This document shows positions 57,401-63,630 of a stretch of DNA of 64,000 bases, one piece after another. Source of the DNA: Aurelia coerulea (lineage: Eukaryota; Cnidaria; Scyphozoa; Semaeostomeae; Ulmaridae). The notes beneath the pieces are model-generated. The model was not told the origin of the DNA. It saw nothing but the letters and a program-made list of their open reading frames with translations, and made no database searches. Location: contig CM076943.1 of the NCBI GenBank assembly GCA_039566865.1, positions 29,954,663-30,018,662 of the forward strand, given 5' to 3'. The translations under genes were made by a program, and so were the position numbers. Within the stretch, counting starts at the first letter, position 1; every line of letters begins with the position of its first letter.

Positions 57401-59620
57401 CTTTTTGCATGAACTTTGTTACGTTACATTATTACATTATGTTGCTTTTGGTTTGGGGGACCTAATATTTAGAAATAAGACTGTCGCTATTTTTGCACTG
57501 ATAGTTAGCATTAAAATAATTTAGATATTTAGATATTGTATTCACATTGTTCTGTTTCAGTGTAAGCACCTCAGACTCGATAAGCTGTGCTTCTCTGGGG
57601 CGCATGGAAGAGTATGTAGTTAGTTCTAGCCATGATTTTTCATAAATCGTTACCATCATCACCCAAAGCCTAATTGTTGGACACAATTCATTGTATGAGA
57701 CATTTGATAACTACCGAAAGATGAAACATAACAGGTGACCCAAAAATGTATTCTGCTTGGAAAGCTATTGTGGAAAAGGTATGACATCTTTGGCCTTTTG
57801 ACAATAAAACTGCACTCAAGTAACTCTAAAAGGCCAACTTACATTTCTAGACATCAAACAACCTTGTAAGGCAATACAAACATATGAAACATTTTTAAAA
57901 GAATTACCCTATTCATCAACCTTTCACATCAACTCAAAGCAATCACCGCCGCTTCCAGTCCATTTTTGCCTCTGAAGGACTGTCTTGCGTAAAATCACAT
58001 TGGAAACTATGACTAAATGTGCTAATTCATTAAACAATGTCAAATTCACGGCTCCCAAATATGTCTTTACGCAACAGGTCTTTTTGGGGGCAAAGAAGAA
58101 GTAATGAATTCTTCTTGATATTTTCCTTTGACTATTCTAAATACTGCAGAGGCTCCCTGAGAAAATTCTCCTTGCTTTCATATTAAAAGACCCATGACTG
58201 ACCAGCAGCCTCAGCGCGCCTTTGTTTTTGTTTACAACAGTTAATAGACTGACAACATTGAGTCCCACTTATCATTCATCAAAGCGAGACTCTCACTGAA
58301 CTGTCATTATTGATAAATACGATGGTGTAATAAGTAAAATTTTAAACGACCGCCAAACGGTCATTGGCTGTGCTGCATGTAAGCATCTTTAACATCCCGA
58401 ACCTTGAGTACAACAACAACGCAGCTATCATACTTGAGGTTCAGGATGTTGGAAGATGCTTACATGCAGGGTTTTCAAGACTGTAGAAAAGCACGAAATC
58501 GCATACAAATCGCATGGCAGAAGTGACGAAGAATTGCCTCTAGATCTCGACACAGCTCCAAGTGGACATCGGGAAAATAACTATGGATCTGTTATTTCAT
58601 GATTCTTTTGACGAAGGAGACCAACAGACCAGGTTAAGTCTGTAAATTTTGGCCCAACGGCTCGCGTCTTGCTGTGCTTGTCGACTGCCCGACCAAAAAT
58701 GATGAGGTACAGTTCCGTCTTTATTTACTTGTAATCTGATGTTTGGCATTTCCAATGCAATTCTTTGTTGAGTTCAATGCTTGATGGTGAAGCTAATTCA
58801 GTTTCCAATGCCTGTTTGTCTGCATATAAGCAAAATTTCCTTTGCTTTCCTCGGGTTTCCTCCTTCCTATTGTGGCCTAAGATTATTTCGTCCAATTTGC
58901 GTAGCCCTGATTATTTAGAACGAAAATACATCCCTAAATGAATTGTTTATGGACTAAAGAAACCACTGATGTAACTTGTTTTCCATTTACGCTATTTTGG
59001 TTGAAGATTAAAGCGGATTACGAACGTTGCTATTTTCTGTATACAGAAATTAATGGAAGCTGTGGGGAAGAAGATTCGAGGGTCGCAAAGGATGCTGGTC
59101 AGTCATGGGTCTTTAACTCTATACTCTGGTTAGATAGTTAAAGTGAACAGTAGCTCTGATGCTTTGATGCTTTTTGCATGTGTTAGATTGTAAAGATAAT
59201 CACATTTGTGACAATCTAAATTACTTTAACTTGAACCTACATCAGGAAATTACGAACCAGATTTCCAGCCACAATTTCAAGAAACATTAAAAAATACAAT
59301 TCTTACCAGTCATCTGGTTTCTTAGCAGCAGGGTCAACAATCTTTTCTCTGTCATCCCATCCTTCAGGTTTCTTGTCGTTAGGATCATCTATCTCTTTAG
59401 AGGGATTAACTGCTGGTTCAAAGTCACTCAACAAACTGCCTGAATTAACAACTTGCTTGTCAACCCTGATTTCAAATGTGTTGTCTGGCCTGACGATCAG
59501 TGTGAATAAATGAGTCTTCTTATCATCAAACACTTTTGAAAAGTCACCCGTCGGTTTCTTGGAATGCTTTTCTTCGAATTTGCCCGTTTTTGGATGTTTG
59601 TGTTGGAAGATGAAGTGCAG
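27486..59620 (-). CDS. CANX: Calnexin, ER lectin chaperone (N-terminus outside or not found)
   Basis: Eleven exons are placed, in transcript order: 59620-59307, 57017-56750, 43250-43176, 42695-42592, 42142-42094, 41648-41526, 40731-40600, 39430-39362, 33109-33026, 30158-29865, 28993-28932. All are bounded by AG/GT and all junction phases match. A 13-nt last exon at 27498-27486 is only a candidate. Calnexin is the membrane-bound ER chaperone that binds monoglucosylated glycoproteins. The P-domain has four motifs of the [13 protein letters not shown] type and four of the [13 protein letters not shown] type. This 4+4 layout plus a transmembrane helix marks calnexin, not calreticulin (3+3, soluble). 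The signal peptide and first half of the lumenal domain are not visible. The introns hold a Kolobok element, a BEL/Pao element, a LINE fragment and several hairpin MITEs. Confidence 0.9.
28600..28770 (+). repeat. tRNA-derived SINE copies 2 and 3
   Basis: A partial copy (TTGTTGGTTTTAGGATTAAG then AACAATAAAAAG, about 28,600-28,650) is followed by a fuller one with B-box GGTTCAAGTCC (near 28,717) and tail AATTAAGAACAATAAAAAG. They lie in the last calnexin intron, opposite to the gene. Confidence 0.6.
28795..28912 (+). repeat. tRNA-derived SINE copy 4
   Basis: It contains GATGACCCTGGCTTACAAAG, then B-box GGGTTCGAGTCC (near 28,851), TTGGTTT and AAGAATAATAAACAG. It is the best-preserved copy of this family in the window and abuts calnexin exon 28932-28993. 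Confidence 0.6.
28932..28993 (-). CDS. CANX: Calnexin exon: acidic cytosolic tail, penultimate
   Basis: 62 nt encoding [20 protein letters not shown] and then R split by the donor (GTAAGA), phase 0 to 2. The DASPR end resembles the NRSPR that begins the final motif of vertebrate calnexins. Confidence 0.75.
29205..29530. repeat. Degenerate tandem repeat
   Basis: Three to four diverged units of about 85-100 bp, each with a GTTGAGTAGGG-GTGACC-like block and an ACTGAAC(A)TTTT(C)ACTGAACA block, run from 29,215 to 29,525. The sequence between units also repeats GAACAATGTT-like words. Confidence 0.6.
29785..29826. repeat. Short tandem repeat ATCGACTATTCTCGACT
   Basis: Two and a half copies of a 17-bp unit, just downstream of the DDKS exon donor in gene orientation. 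Confidence 0.7.
29865..30158 (-). CDS. CANX: Calnexin exon: acidic tail with DDKS repeats
   Basis: 98 codons, phase 0 to 0, donor GTAAGG. The sequence repeats a unit of about 9-12 residues built on (L/V)ASDDKS(K/Q)I, with variants [14 protein letters not shown] and VADDKRDT, and ends in [18 protein letters not shown]. At the DNA level the repeats are clear (CTTTTGTCATCTGAAGCTA and variants). Acidic composition and splice phase fit the calnexin tail. A cassette exon is possible. Confidence 0.72.
30212..31657. mobile_element. Element with long inverted arms (non-autonomous)
   Basis: About 500 bp at the left (30,215 to 30,770) reappears inverted at 31,125-31,655. Matching landmarks include TAATGCAAAAA(A)TGAAAGTATC, TTGGCAAAGCAAGG, ACAAAATAGCACTAACTTT and AAAGGGTCGATTGAAAAT. 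Divergence is roughly 15-20% by eye, with small indels. The middle is about 350 bp of unique sequence. Termini and target duplication are unclear, because the right end touches the next MITE. Confidence 0.65.
31658..32015. mobile_element. MITE with CCGTAAAAGCTCTA ends
   Basis: The left end CCGTAAAAGCTCTA and the right end TAGAGCTTTTACGG are exact inverted copies. Just inside, both arms carry AAGCCCC(T) repeats. It is 358 bp long with no coding capacity. The target duplication cannot be read with certainty (TTA/AAC flanks differ). Confidence 0.7.
32465..32690. repeat. Long palindrome, family shared with 49.3 kb
   Basis: Arms at about 32,474-32,566 and 32,593-32,680 are near-perfect inverted copies (AAAGGCAGAAACACCGCAAT, GCGACAAAAAACAACAGC, AATATAATGAATTCATT). 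The loop contains a smaller hairpin (GTCCTGCATGGCAGGAC). The right flank, reverse-complemented, reads CCGAAGATGCTTGCGGTGAC, and the same order occurs once, without the palindrome, at 49,310-49,440. Confidence 0.75.
32788..32910. repeat. Small hairpin MITE
   Basis: GTC(T)-CAACTTAGATGTCACGTG on the left pairs with CACGTGACATCTAATTTTAAGATAGAC on the right, enclosing about 75 bp. Confidence 0.6.
33026..33109 (-). CDS. CANX: Calnexin exon: acidic cytosolic tail, part 3
   Basis: 28 codons containing [19 protein letters not shown], phase 0 to 0, acceptor TTTTCATAG, donor GTAGTT. The BEL/Pao element lies in the intron just upstream. Confidence 0.75.
33110..34180. other. Calnexin intron, no element recognised
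   Basis: AT-rich intronic sequence with scattered ATCTATC-type words near 33,660. No exon in phase and no flanked repeat seen. Confidence 0.45.
34181..34219. repeat. (AAAC)n microsatellite, left of BEL/Pao insertion
   Basis: CAAA/AAAC units continue on the other side of the retrotransposon at 38,805-38,837, so the element inserted into one microsatellite. Confidence 0.85.
34220..34464 (+). repeat. BEL/Pao 5' LTR
   Basis: 245 bp, TG...CA ends, one base different from the 3' LTR. Confidence 0.92.
34535..35185 (+). CDS. BEL/Pao gag N-terminal frame
   Basis: The first ATG after the primer-binding region opens a frame starting [15 protein letters not shown]. It is highly charged and likely coiled-coil over residues 20-130 ([14 protein letters not shown] ... 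[11 protein letters not shown]), followed by a low-complexity region. It overlaps the next frame by about 70-150 bp, and the downstream frame lies at -1 relative to this one. Either a programmed -1 frameshift or a single mutation separates them. Confidence 0.75.
   Translation: MSEDGREDGNLEATNRDELMALHALKDEREVFKEALRDSFSRLNEINCVERVDEDLVSEIKELQIVIEPSLIEIKDLDIKIQAEMRKLKLRDSLVDEIKRSRSYAAKVQVALNKATELEKKETKKDNVPGLGGSLGAQRDLVRPAQRNLSPGFLFSNFPSSDLLGNGAGKIIPDMIMGKELTPDSKGFLDNQKYWGNQIVSDSLELADDQEIWDSL
35028..38313 (+). pseudogene. BEL/Pao gag-pol, truncated in RNase H
   Basis: The -1 frame opens after a stop near 35,027 with a Gly-rich repeat region (GQP..GQFG types). The capsid-like [13 protein letters not shown] region typical of BEL/Pao follows. 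Next come zinc-knuckle cysteines ([13 protein letters not shown] near 36,007; [14 protein letters not shown] near 36,103), an aspartic protease with LLDTGSDKT near 36,310, and an RT with [14 protein letters not shown] and catalytic LFVDDFVGG near 37,550. The start of RNase H ends at LWSDSCTVL before a stop at 38,311-38,313. Expected length would be several hundred residues more, with integrase. Not autonomous. Confidence 0.88.
38314..38559 (+). pseudogene. Remnant of BEL/Pao pol C-terminus
   Basis: A frame ending with the stop at 38,539-38,541 ([18 protein letters not shown] and on, to LNQED) resembles the extreme C-terminus of BEL/Pao pol, where an xVxRPxQKLxxLE motif is usual. It follows the broken RNase H directly, with an in-frame TGA upstream. 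The zinc finger and DDE core of the integrase have been deleted between them. Confidence 0.65.
38560..38804 (+). repeat. BEL/Pao 3' LTR
   Basis: 245 bp, see 5' LTR. Followed by the continuing (AAAC)n target. Confidence 0.92.
39362..39430 (-). CDS. CANX: Calnexin exon: acidic cytosolic tail, part 2
   Basis: 23 codons, [20 protein letters not shown] and on, phase 0 to 0, donor GTGAGA. It begins AAAE like the preceding exon (DAAAE), hinting at exon duplication in the tail. Confidence 0.82.
39431..40599. other. Calnexin intron, no element recognised
   Basis: AT-rich intron between two tail exons. No repeat ends or coding motifs seen. Confidence 0.5.
40600..40731 (-). CDS. CANX: Calnexin exon: acidic cytosolic tail, part 1
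   Basis: 44 codons starting [18 protein letters not shown], very rich in Glu and Asp, as expected for the cytosolic tail of calnexin. Phase 0 to 0, donor GTGATA. Confidence 0.85.
40795..41335 (+). pseudogene. LINE RT C-terminal fragment in calnexin intron
   Basis: Broken frames read [18 protein letters not shown], then [17 protein letters not shown], then [14 protein letters not shown] and [17 protein letters not shown] at about 41,198. This is the post-palm tail of a CR1/L2-like LINE. Many frameshifts and stops show an old copy. It is antisense to calnexin. The 3' part to about 41,335 is A/T-rich non-coding sequence. Confidence 0.75.
41526..41648 (-). CDS. CANX: Calnexin exon: transmembrane helix
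   Basis: AAKERQWLW precedes a hydrophobic run [20 protein letters not shown] and then SKK, a single membrane span followed by positive charges. The ERPWLWVVYI-type start is conserved in calnexins. Phase 0 on both sides. Confidence 0.92.
42094..42142 (-). CDS. CANX: Calnexin exon: lumenal linker
   Basis: A 49-nt exon encoding [17 protein letters not shown], the linker corresponding to the DDWA..GWGLKKA region of vertebrate calnexin. Splice phases (2 in, 0 out) match both neighbours. Confidence 0.8.
42592..42695 (-). CDS. CANX: Calnexin exon: C-terminal lectin-domain strand
   Basis: [20 protein letters not shown] matches the conserved IGLELWSMTSDIFFDNFI-type calnexin segment. Phase 0 to phase 2, donor GTGAGT. 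Confidence 0.92.
43176..43250 (-). CDS. CANX: Calnexin exon: last motif-2 repeat
   Basis: [20 protein letters not shown], the fourth motif-2 repeat and return to the lectin domain. 25 codons, phase 0 to phase 0, donor GTAAGT. The 13.5-kb intron upstream contains the whole Kolobok element. Confidence 0.92.
43251..44346. other. Calnexin intron left of Kolobok
   Basis: It contains a (TATTG)n-like microsatellite at about 43,521-43,562. Otherwise nothing is recognised. Confidence 0.5.
44351..44555 (+). repeat. Kolobok left terminal inverted repeat
   Basis: The first 23 bp are exact against the right end, then imperfect similarity to about 44,555. It probably holds the transposase promoter, whose ATG is at 44,632. 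Confidence 0.8.
44632..52504 (+). CDS. Kolobok transposase with N-terminal THAP zinc finger (spliced, 856 aa)
   Basis: Proposed exons: 44632-44994, 45153-45293, 45658-45826, 46442-46688, 47285-47615, 48047-48244, 48738-48924, 49584-49835, 50368-50539, 51130-51278, 51570-51770, 52344-52504. All have AG/GT borders, compatible phases and no internal stop (2,571 nt). Residues 1-90 form a THAP DNA-binding finger (C5-x4-C10, C62-x2-H65). An acidic stretch lies at about 225-305. CPVC and [20 protein letters not shown] precede the catalytic core. Candidate DDE residues are D451 in GDGRHDS (or D455), D518 in FISDRHLSI and E663 in CLEAFHS. WHLKK and [12 protein letters not shown] are family-conserved blocks. 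A C-terminal [20 protein letters not shown] looks like a zinc knuckle. Expected role is cut-and-paste transposition at TTAA. The acceptor of the last exon could also be 52,350. Confidence 0.88.
49310..49440 (+). repeat. Partial copy of the 32.5-kb palindrome family
   Basis: CAGATCTGAAGATGCTTGCA and AAGGCAGAAACACCGCAATG match the right arm and flank of 32,465-32,690 with few changes. It is an insertion inside a transposase intron. Confidence 0.7.
53064..54874 (-). CDS. Kolobok second gene: P2X7-ballast-like zinc domain protein (spliced, 263 aa)
   Basis: Exons 54874-54498, 53868-53614 and 53223-53064 join in frame (792 nt, no stop inside); donors are GTAGGT and GTAAGT. The start ATG is MPRASKRI; an upstream in-frame extension lacks an ATG. 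Residues 25-125 are acidic and low-complexity. Residues 126-263 are cysteine-rich: WCSCGKC, ECKCC, C152, [20 protein letters not shown], then [14 protein letters not shown]. The same order is found in the cytoplasmic ballast of P2X7 (a zinc-coordinating Cys domain ending P-C..IRKxFP) and in cnidarian proteins named 'P2X7-like' that lack the channel. There is no channel or membrane segment here. It is convergent to the transposase gene, 560 bp between stops. Function unknown; DNA binding or help in transposition is a guess. Confidence 0.85.
54872..55077 (-). repeat. Kolobok right terminal inverted repeat
   Basis: Inverted partner of 44351-44555. The similarity runs up to CAGCAGGAAG, which stands directly before the ATG of the second gene, so the repeat probably doubles as its promoter. 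Confidence 0.8.
55082..56150. other. Calnexin intron right of Kolobok
   Basis: AT-rich intronic sequence; no exon in phase and no flanked element recognised. Confidence 0.5.
56155..56405. mobile_element. Short MITE in calnexin intron
   Basis: Inverted ends share TTGCA, TACG and GTAGACCCATTATCC (left from 56,155, right to 56,405), about 250 bp with one-base gaps. No coding capacity; target duplication not certain. Confidence 0.65.
56750..57017 (-). CDS. CANX: Calnexin exon: P-domain motif-1 to motif-2 core
   Basis: Motif-1 repeats [13 protein letters not shown] and [13 protein letters not shown] are followed by motif-2 repeats [26 protein letters not shown] and [13 protein letters not shown]. 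The cysteine pair CAEGGC is the conserved P-domain-tip pair. It enters in phase 2 and exits in phase 0. Confidence 0.93.
57125..57203. repeat. Hairpin in calnexin intron
   Basis: CTTGTTCGACAGATATGACA and GGATGAC pair with GTCATCC and TTTCATAACTGTCGAACAAAG, an imperfect stem of about 30 bp with a short loop. Confidence 0.7.
57204..58372. other. Calnexin intron, no element recognised
   Basis: No exon in phase between the two P-domain exons, and no repeat with matched ends seen. Confidence 0.5.
58373..58470. repeat. Hairpin in calnexin intron
   Basis: GCATGTAAGCATCTTTAACA and the CCCGAACCTTGAGTA block pair with TACTTGAGGTTCAGG and TGTTGGAAGATGCTTACATG: a stem of roughly 35 bp, nearly perfect, around a 25-bp loop. 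Confidence 0.75.
58471..59306. other. Calnexin intron, no element recognised
   Basis: AT-rich intronic sequence without recognised coding or repeat structure. Confidence 0.5.
59307..59620 (-). CDS. CANX: Calnexin exon: end of lumenal lectin domain, first P-domain repeats
   Basis: It begins [19 protein letters not shown] and continues [18 protein letters not shown], the conserved calnexin lectin-domain strand region. Two P-domain motif-1 repeats follow, [13 protein letters not shown] and [12 protein letters not shown]. The acceptor is TTTTTCTTGTAG; the donor GTAAGA splits the W codon (phase 2). Confidence 0.92.
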
Positions 59621-59864
59621 CTACAAGAAAAAGAAATGCTTCGAGTTCTTTCAAATCACCCAGACATTAAAAAACATTGCAATTGGTAAAAGGTTGGTTG
59701 TAGATACTGGGTGTCCCAAAAAAGTACTTGTTAAATTTCCTTTTTTGGCAACTTGATCAAAGACCGTATGTTTTCTCACGTACATTCTGACCTTGTAAAT
59801 TGTATTATATGGCCAAAAAACTACGATTTACGTTGAGCGATCTGCTTTAATAGATTTGGTTTTT

Positions 59865-60035
59865 CAGGTCAAATATCTCTTTGTTCGTAACTCTGTTTAT
59901 CCAGCTAACTTTTAGTATTCTGCAATAACATAATGTTTCAAATGCATTTATCCTTCTTGCAGCTTCTCTACCTATTGTCCGTGCTTCACAACCGCATGCT
60001 AGCAGTAAAATGACAGATGCATGTCTTCAGTAACC
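59865..60035 (-). pseudogene. RTE-like LINE fragment
   Basis: The minus strand reads GCEARTIGREAARRINAFET, then RILKVSWINRVTN. This is the segment corresponding to EKRLEAFEMWTYRKMLKLSW of the RTE element at 22,612-24,003. It is a short remnant with no other conserved block. Confidence 0.7.
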
Positions 60036-61150
60036 TTTTCTTTGTTTTGACGCCAAGATATTTATATCATATTCATATCATATATCATGTATTTATCAGA
60101 TTCCTTAAAACTGGCTATCATTTTTAGGTGACTTGCATTTTGAAATTTAGTTGGCATAAATCGGTAAACTACGTAGTTCCTTGGTTATGAGTGATTTTAT
60201 AAAGTTTCGATCTCAGAATCCTTCAAAGCAGGCCTAGCATATTTGATCAAATTTGCTAACAATAGACCTTTTCAACCATACAAAAAGGGATTTCAGTTAC
60301 CACTATAATCATATCAAACGCCTGGAAGATGATGTTTAAGGTCACCAATATAGAGTTACTGCAATCGTCGTATACTTATTGCTTTGGAAATATCTTAGTT
60401 GGTCTCTTCATAGCAATGATAACTGAAACTCGCTGTACCAAGTCGGGACAACTCATGGAGAATTTCACAGGGGAGGGGGCATAAATATTAAATTTGGGGA
60501 GTCCAATTCTCAAATGCAACACACTTTCAATCTGAAACCACATCAAAATTGACATCCAAATTTGTTTTGGCTGAATAAAAGGAAAATCTTTGATAAACTC
60601 TTCCATTGGAAGAAAATATTATTTGCCAAATCAACGTCGTTTATTTCCCTTTTTCTTCAATTCCTTTCCCACTAGTTGTGATAGTGAAACAGTTTGTATG
60701 TTCCCTTTCTGAACTTATAGGTGCCCTTCCCTCGAGGGAATATGTCAAAAGGAAAAAATTACTTGAAGTGGTAGCATAGACAATTGTAGTGTCCTCCTTG
60801 TGGGTCCTAGCGAGAGGATACTGAAAACCCAAAGTCCGAAGGTTGGTCCGAAGGTATCTGCAAACTGTCTGATAAGTGGCTAGAAGTAATCTCAGGTGTG
60901 GAGTAAAGTAGCCCTTTTATCCACATGGCACCGTACCTACACAACTGGTTACCTAGCCTAGCCAAGGAGATAGCCCAAAATAAGCTCAATCTTAATTATT
61001 GTTGAACAATGTGATCCAAAAGTCTAGGCCTGTTCTAAAGGATTCAGGGATAAAACGCAATTATCAAATCAGTTTTAATTCAAGAGGTATGATCCATTTA
61101 AACAATAAAATTCTATCATCTAAGCTGGCATGCTACCTACACAATAATAA
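60036..61150. other. No gene recognised
   Basis: I looked here on the minus strand for the missing upstream calnexin exons (GPDKCG-type lectin-domain motif) and did not find one. No flanked repeat seen. Confidence 0.45.
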
Positions 61151-61598
61151 TCAGTGTTTAAGAATTCTATGAGTAGCTGGCAGGCTTTTAGCATAATTTC
61201 TATTGTAAATTACTCTTGGAATAAACATTCTATTGTTTTTCTTTATAATCACACCAACAAGATCGTGATCGCTTAGAGAGTCTCCATAAACAATGGATTT
61301 TAATACATTTTGTTCGTGGGATTTGGCTATTATATCTATTAGCGTTTTGTATCCTTGGTAACACGAGTACAGTAGGTTTGTTGCGAATCTGTTCACAGCC
61401 GTTTTCTCTGATTATTCTCTTAACTTCTATGTTTTTTGTTTTTGTTAAATAATCTGCATTTAGGTCGCCACGGAGCATTGTTTCTTTATCCTCGCACAAA
61501 CCCATTAAAAGCATGTCATCAAATTTTGCCAAGAAATCTGGATCAAGGTATTTTGACGTACATTCGTGAACCAGGCACCGATTTGAATGAAATCCCAA
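61151..61598 (-). pseudogene. LINE endonuclease fragment
   Basis: Two minus-strand frames with a shift near 61,340 give FDDMLLMGLCEDKETMLRGD then LNADYL, followed by KTLIDIIAKSHEQNVL and GDSLSDHDLVGVIIKK. The GDLN and SDHDLV motifs are the APE-type endonuclease of LINEs. No RT follows. Confidence 0.75.
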
Positions 61599-61859
61599 TT
61601 ATTTTGTAGCAGAAAGCATAAATAAGATGTAGCAATTCATTTCACTTGCATGGGAGTTATTTCTCAACATACCTCAAAGTGAACGGAAAATTGTGATAAC
61701 GTTTTTCCGAAACTCCAACATTAAAAAATGGACAGGGGTATTGCTATCCTCCAAGGCACGAATCCTAATGACAAATATGTGCCTTTTAAATGTGTGAATG
61801 TACATGGATTGCTTATTCAAGTTCCTCGGAAAATAATTGATACAATTTTTAAGTTTTTA

Positions 61860-63400
61860 GAAGCTTCTTTAATATATACAAACAAATAACAGTATAAATA
61901 ATAGAGCTTTGAACAGAGTTTTATTTTGTACGACGTTTCGGGCTTAAACCCATTATCAAGTGAAGTAAGATTAGTGGAATGTAGGATAAAAGAAGAGTAA
62001 ATTCGAAATATAGAAATTGGAAAAAAATTTGAGGGAATCGGTGTGACGTAAACGAAAGAATAATAGGATAGATATGCATAGCAACAAGAAGAGGAAGAGA
62101 AGGGGTTAGTTAGAATAATGTCATTGTAAATAATTGAACTGCTTTATTAAGTCCTGCAGGAAAGAGAGTTCCAAGTTTGAAAATTATGCACTTCTCCAAA
62201 GTCTTTTTTTTGGTACTGTCGGTGGGGGCAAAAGGGAGGCCAAGAATCATCATGTCATCAGTTGAATGGTTGGGTGAATTAAAGTGTCTTGAGATGTTGC
62301 TATCGGGGTCATTTTCGTGTTGCTCGTTCAGATGGATCTTATGTTTAACGTTTCGCATATGCTCGCCAAATCTGTTGTTGATTTGGCGAGACGTTTCTCC
62401 AATATAAAGGATGTGGCACTGGGTGCATGAAATGCAATATATGACGCTGGTTGATGAACAAGTAAAGGTAGCTTTGATTGTGAAGGTCTTGTTTCTGTTG
62501 TTGATCGAAGTTGTTGGGTTGACGTGGGTACATGTTTGACAGTGGGCATGATTGCAAGGAAAAGTGCCAGGAGAGTCTGAGGATCAAAGGTTAGTGTGTA
62601 CAAGGGAATCTCTTAAGTTCTTATCTCTACGGAATGCCATCAGGGGTGGGATGTTGAATATTTTCTTGGCTTTGGAATCATTGCTTAGTAATTTGAAATT
62701 GTTGTAGATTATCTTCTTGATTCTGTTATTAAGTGGATGATAGGTAAGGGTAAAAGGTACTCTGTTGTTGGATTGGTTTTTGTCAACTGGTAGCAGGGCG
62801 TAGTCCTGTGTGAGGCTGTTAACTCTTTCCAAGGCAGAAGTGGTGATCTCGTCAGGATAATTCTTATGATGGAAAAATGATGTCATTTCTTTGGCTTTGG
62901 ACTGAAAATCTTCATCATTGGAACAGATACGGCGCAGACGTCTTAGTTGGGAATAAGGAATGGATTCTTTGCATTTACTGAGGTGGGACGAGTTGTAATC
63001 TAGGGAACTGTGTGCATCGGTGTCTTTATAATAAATCGAAGTTGCAATGGTGTCGTTTTCAATTGTGAGTTGGATGTCAAGAAAAGGCAAAGCATGTTCT
63101 GTTATGTTGTGAGTAAATTGGAGAGCAGGGTGGAAATTATTGGTGTAGTCAATGAAATTCTGTAGGGCTTCAAGCGGAAGGGACGTTGCACCGATGATAT
63201 CATCCATATATCTCTTGACGAGGCCAGGAATTGGGCCATTGTAGGAATTCCAGATGAGATGCTCCTGATATCCAACGAAGAGACAGGCGTAGCTAGGGCC
63301 AAGTTTGCTCCTCATTGCAACACCAGAGGTTTGAAGGCAGAAACTGCCGTTGAATGTGAATGCCTTTGTACGAGGGGCAAATCGCTCCTCAAAATAGCGT
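61860..63400 (-). mobile_element. Penelope-like element, 5'-truncated
   Basis: The minus-strand frame from about 63,390 to 62,584 encodes the back half of a PLE reverse transcriptase: TSGVAMRSKLGPSYACLFVG, then catalytic RYMDDIIG, then FPALQFT-type, LPFLDIQL and SQLRRLRRIC. After one in-frame TGA at about 62,583 the same frame continues to 62,110. That part has a Cys/His linker (CNHAHCQTC) and a GIY-YIG nuclease (LYIGETSRQINNRFGEH). RT plus GIY-YIG defines endonuclease-bearing Penelope-like elements. The 5' end is cut at a GTGATTTT minisatellite, and 3' sequence to about 61,860 contains a hammerhead-like motif. Confidence 0.88.
61928..61972 (-). ncRNA. Hammerhead-ribozyme-like motif in PLE 3' region
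   Basis: On the minus strand TTGATAA, then the hairpin GGGTTTAAGCCC, then GAAAC and GTCGTAC. This follows the hammerhead core order (CUGAUGA, stem II, GAAA, stem III) with two changes in the first block. PLEs are known to carry hammerhead motifs. Activity is doubtful. Confidence 0.5.
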
Positions 63401-63630
63401 ACGTGATTTTTGTGATTTTAAAATCACATGATTTTTTTCTGTGATTTTAGTGATTTTTTGTGATTTTAGTGATTTTTTTGCGATTTTGTGATTTTGCTGT
63501 GATTTTGGTGACTTTTTCGTGATTTTAATGATTTTTAGTGATTTTCTTTATGTGATTTTGTGATTTTTATGTGATTTTGTGATTTTTCTTGGTGATTTTG
63601 TGATTTTTTGTGATTTTCTGTGATTTTTCC
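63401..63630. repeat. GTGATTTT minisatellite
   Basis: Over 20 imperfect copies of GTGATTTT with T-tract length variation. Confidence 0.85.

Noticed and set aside
28932..59620. Calreticulin
   Set aside because: The P-domain has 4+4 repeats and the protein has a transmembrane helix and cytosolic tail, which is calnexin.
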